DNA of 21,066 nucleotides from Geobacter sp. (GTDB taxonomy: Bacteria > Desulfobacterota > Desulfuromonadia > Geobacterales > Geobacteraceae): the NCBI GenBank assembly GCA_003499925.1, contig DNRQ01000200.1:457-21522 (forward strand), in the 5' to 3' direction. The notes under the pieces are model-generated. The model was not told the origin of the DNA. It made no database searches and worked only from the letters and a program-made list of their open reading frames with translations. A program made the translations under genes and the position numbers. Position 1 is the first letter of the stretch. Every line of letters starts with the position of its first letter. Positions 19,957 to 21,066 of this stretch are shown here, in pieces.

Positions 19957-21066
19957 ATGTTTGGACGACGCAGCATTCGCAACAAACTGGCTATCGCGCT
20001 GTGGGGCGCGGCGATCATGGCCTTCGCAGCGGCGGGCCTCGCGCTGGCGCTCTTTGAGGACCTCACGCTGGAGCGTCGCGTCGGGCAGATCATGGAGCCC
20101 TACGCGCAACTGGTCTCCGTCGGGACGGAAGCGGCGGTGGCCTTCGAGGATCCCGGACGCGCGCAGGAAATCCTCAATACGCTGCGGACCAATCCGCAAA
20201 TTTCGCTAGCGGAAATCATTCTGCGGGACGGACGGTTGCTGGCCCGCTACGGCAGCAGGTCCCGGGCAACAGCCCTTCCCGTTTCGCTCAAACCCGATGG
20301 CGTTTACCTGAACCATGACAACGCCGAGTTGATGCAGAGCCTGCAAGACGGCGCGCATCTGCGCCTCGTCATGAGCCTGAACGAGCTCAACCGGCAAACT
20401 CGAAACGTTTTGTGGGTGTTCACCGCAGGGGTGCTCGTCTTGCTGGTGGCCATCACCCTTGGCCTGCGGGCGGCTCTGCAAAAAACCATCATAAGTCCCA
20501 TCTCCACCCTGGTCGAGACCGTCGAGCAGGTTCGCACCCGGGCCGACTACAGCCGGCGCGTGCCGGCATCCGGCGTCGATGAGGTGGCCCGGCTCGGCCA
20601 GAGCTTCAACGCCATGATGGGGGTGATCCAGGAACGGGAGGATGATTTGCGCCGGCTCACCCTCTTCCAGCGCACGATTCTGGACAACGCGGCCTACGGC
20701 ATCATCTCCACGACTACCGAGGGAATTGTCAGCAGTTTCAATCGTGCCGCCGAGCGGATGCTCGGTTACACGGCCGACGAAGTGGTTGGTAAATTGACTC
20801 CGGTCTGCTGGCACGATCAGGAAGAGATCGCGCGACGCGCCCTTCAGCTGTCTGAAGAGCTGGGGGAAACGGTAGCGCCGGGATTCGAGGTGTTTGCGGT
20901 CCGCCTCCGGCATAACCTGCCCGAAGAAAACGAGTGGAGCTACATTCGCAAGGACGGGACGCGCGCTCCGATGTTTCTGTCCGTGACCGCGCTGCGGGAG
21001 GACAGCGGCCGGATCACGGGATTACTCGGACTGATCTATGATCTCACCGAGCGCAAACGGGCGGAA
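19957..21066 (+). CDS. Membrane sensor protein, CHASE8-like/HAMP/PAS (partial, runs off the window)
   Basis: The first 370 residues of a longer protein; the frame is open to the last base. Transmembrane helix 1 about 9-33, periplasmic domain about 34-148 resembling CHASE8 (EPYAQLVSVGTEAAVAFEDP), transmembrane helix 2 about 151-173, HAMP about 174-226 (PISTLVETVEQV, DEVARLGQSFNAMM), PAS about 235-367 (ILDNAAYGIISTTTEG, FNRAAERMLGYTADEVVGK, IYDLTERKRAE). The output domain, histidine kinase or GGDEF, lies beyond the window. AGAGG upstream overlaps the yfiR-like stop, so translation is coupled. It should sense a signal relayed by the YfiR-like protein and perhaps the receptor. Confidence 0.9.
   Translation, partial: MFGRRSIRNKLAIALWGAAIMAFAAAGLALALFEDLTLERRVGQIMEPYAQLVSVGTEAAVAFEDPGRAQEILNTLRTNPQISLAEIILRDGRLLARYGSRSRATALPVSLKPDGVYLNHDNAELMQSLQDGAHLRLVMSLNELNRQTRNVLWVFTAGVLVLLVAITLGLRAALQKTIISPISTLVETVEQVRTRADYSRRVPASGVDEVARLGQSFNAMMGVIQEREDDLRRLTLFQRTILDNAAYGIISTTTEGIVSSFNRAAERMLGYTADEVVGKLTPVCWHDQEEIARRALQLSEELGETVAPGFEVFAVRLRHNLPEENEWSYIRKDGTRAPMFLSVTALREDSGRITGLLGLIYDLTERKRAE

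Noticed and set aside
19411..20913. Minus-strand frames opposite the YfiR-like and sensor genes
   Set aside because: They are shadows of well-supported plus-strand genes.

Overview
The window reads as chromosomal accessory DNA from a Gram-negative, probably a Desulfuromonadota (Geobacter-like) bacterium. The reasons are a small ferritin-like protein, a PEP-CTERM protein, a TonB receptor, a YfiR/sensor pair, strong AGGAGG ribosome sites, and a KaiC plus GGDEF/EAL operon. The organism is an inference; most genes are recognised by motif and family resemblance.

Layout. (1) 1-1126: the 3' end of a tRNA (Leu-like), a ferritin-like gene behind a near-perfect sigma-70 promoter, and a complete tRNA-Leu(CAG) with promoter and terminator. 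(2) 1425-5377, minus strand: a three-gene operon of an unrecognised 137-aa protein, a two-domain KaiC-like ATPase, and a GGDEF-EAL protein with a long 7-residue-repeat N-terminus. (3) 5413-6793: a long intergenic stretch with a possible small RNA, then a PEP-CTERM protein behind a sigma-54-type promoter. (4) 6873-7583: a second identical tRNA-Leu(CAG) with a nearly identical terminator, an orphan DUF2281 gene, a MITE-like nested palindrome and a bidirectional terminator.

(5) 7676-14235, minus strand, is the centrepiece: a diversity-generating retroelement (DGR). In transcription order it holds a secreted DUF1566 target (variable repeat VR2), an Avd four-helix-bundle gene that carries a frameshift, the template repeat (TR), a reverse transcriptase with the DGR-type SQ motif, and a 1199-aa secreted multidomain lipase whose N-terminal DUF1566 domain carries a second variable repeat (VR1). 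Over 124 aligned bases all 20 VR2/TR differences fall at TR adenines; in VR1 19 of 20 core substitutions do. The operon is preceded by a terminator hairpin just upstream of the first ribosome site and by a possible 18-codon leader ORF.

(6) 14168-16364: two ~100-bp direct repeats enclose a ParE-like toxin with its ribbon-helix-helix antitoxin, a 5'-truncated SRAP (YedK-like) pseudogene and a HicAB module that abuts the truncation. (7) 16674-21066, plus strand: TonB-dependent receptor, YfiR-family periplasmic protein and a membrane sensor (CHASE8-like/HAMP/PAS) that runs off the end. This looks like an outer-membrane uptake and signalling set of more ordinary chromosomal type.

How the parts work together: in the DGR, the RT (with Avd) would copy the TR RNA with adenine-directed errors and replace VR sequence in two exported proteins, changing their ligand-binding surface. 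The frameshift in avd raises the question whether the cassette is still active. Cyclic-di-GMP signalling appears at both ends (GGDEF-EAL next to KaiC; YfiR next to a sensor), in separate operons.
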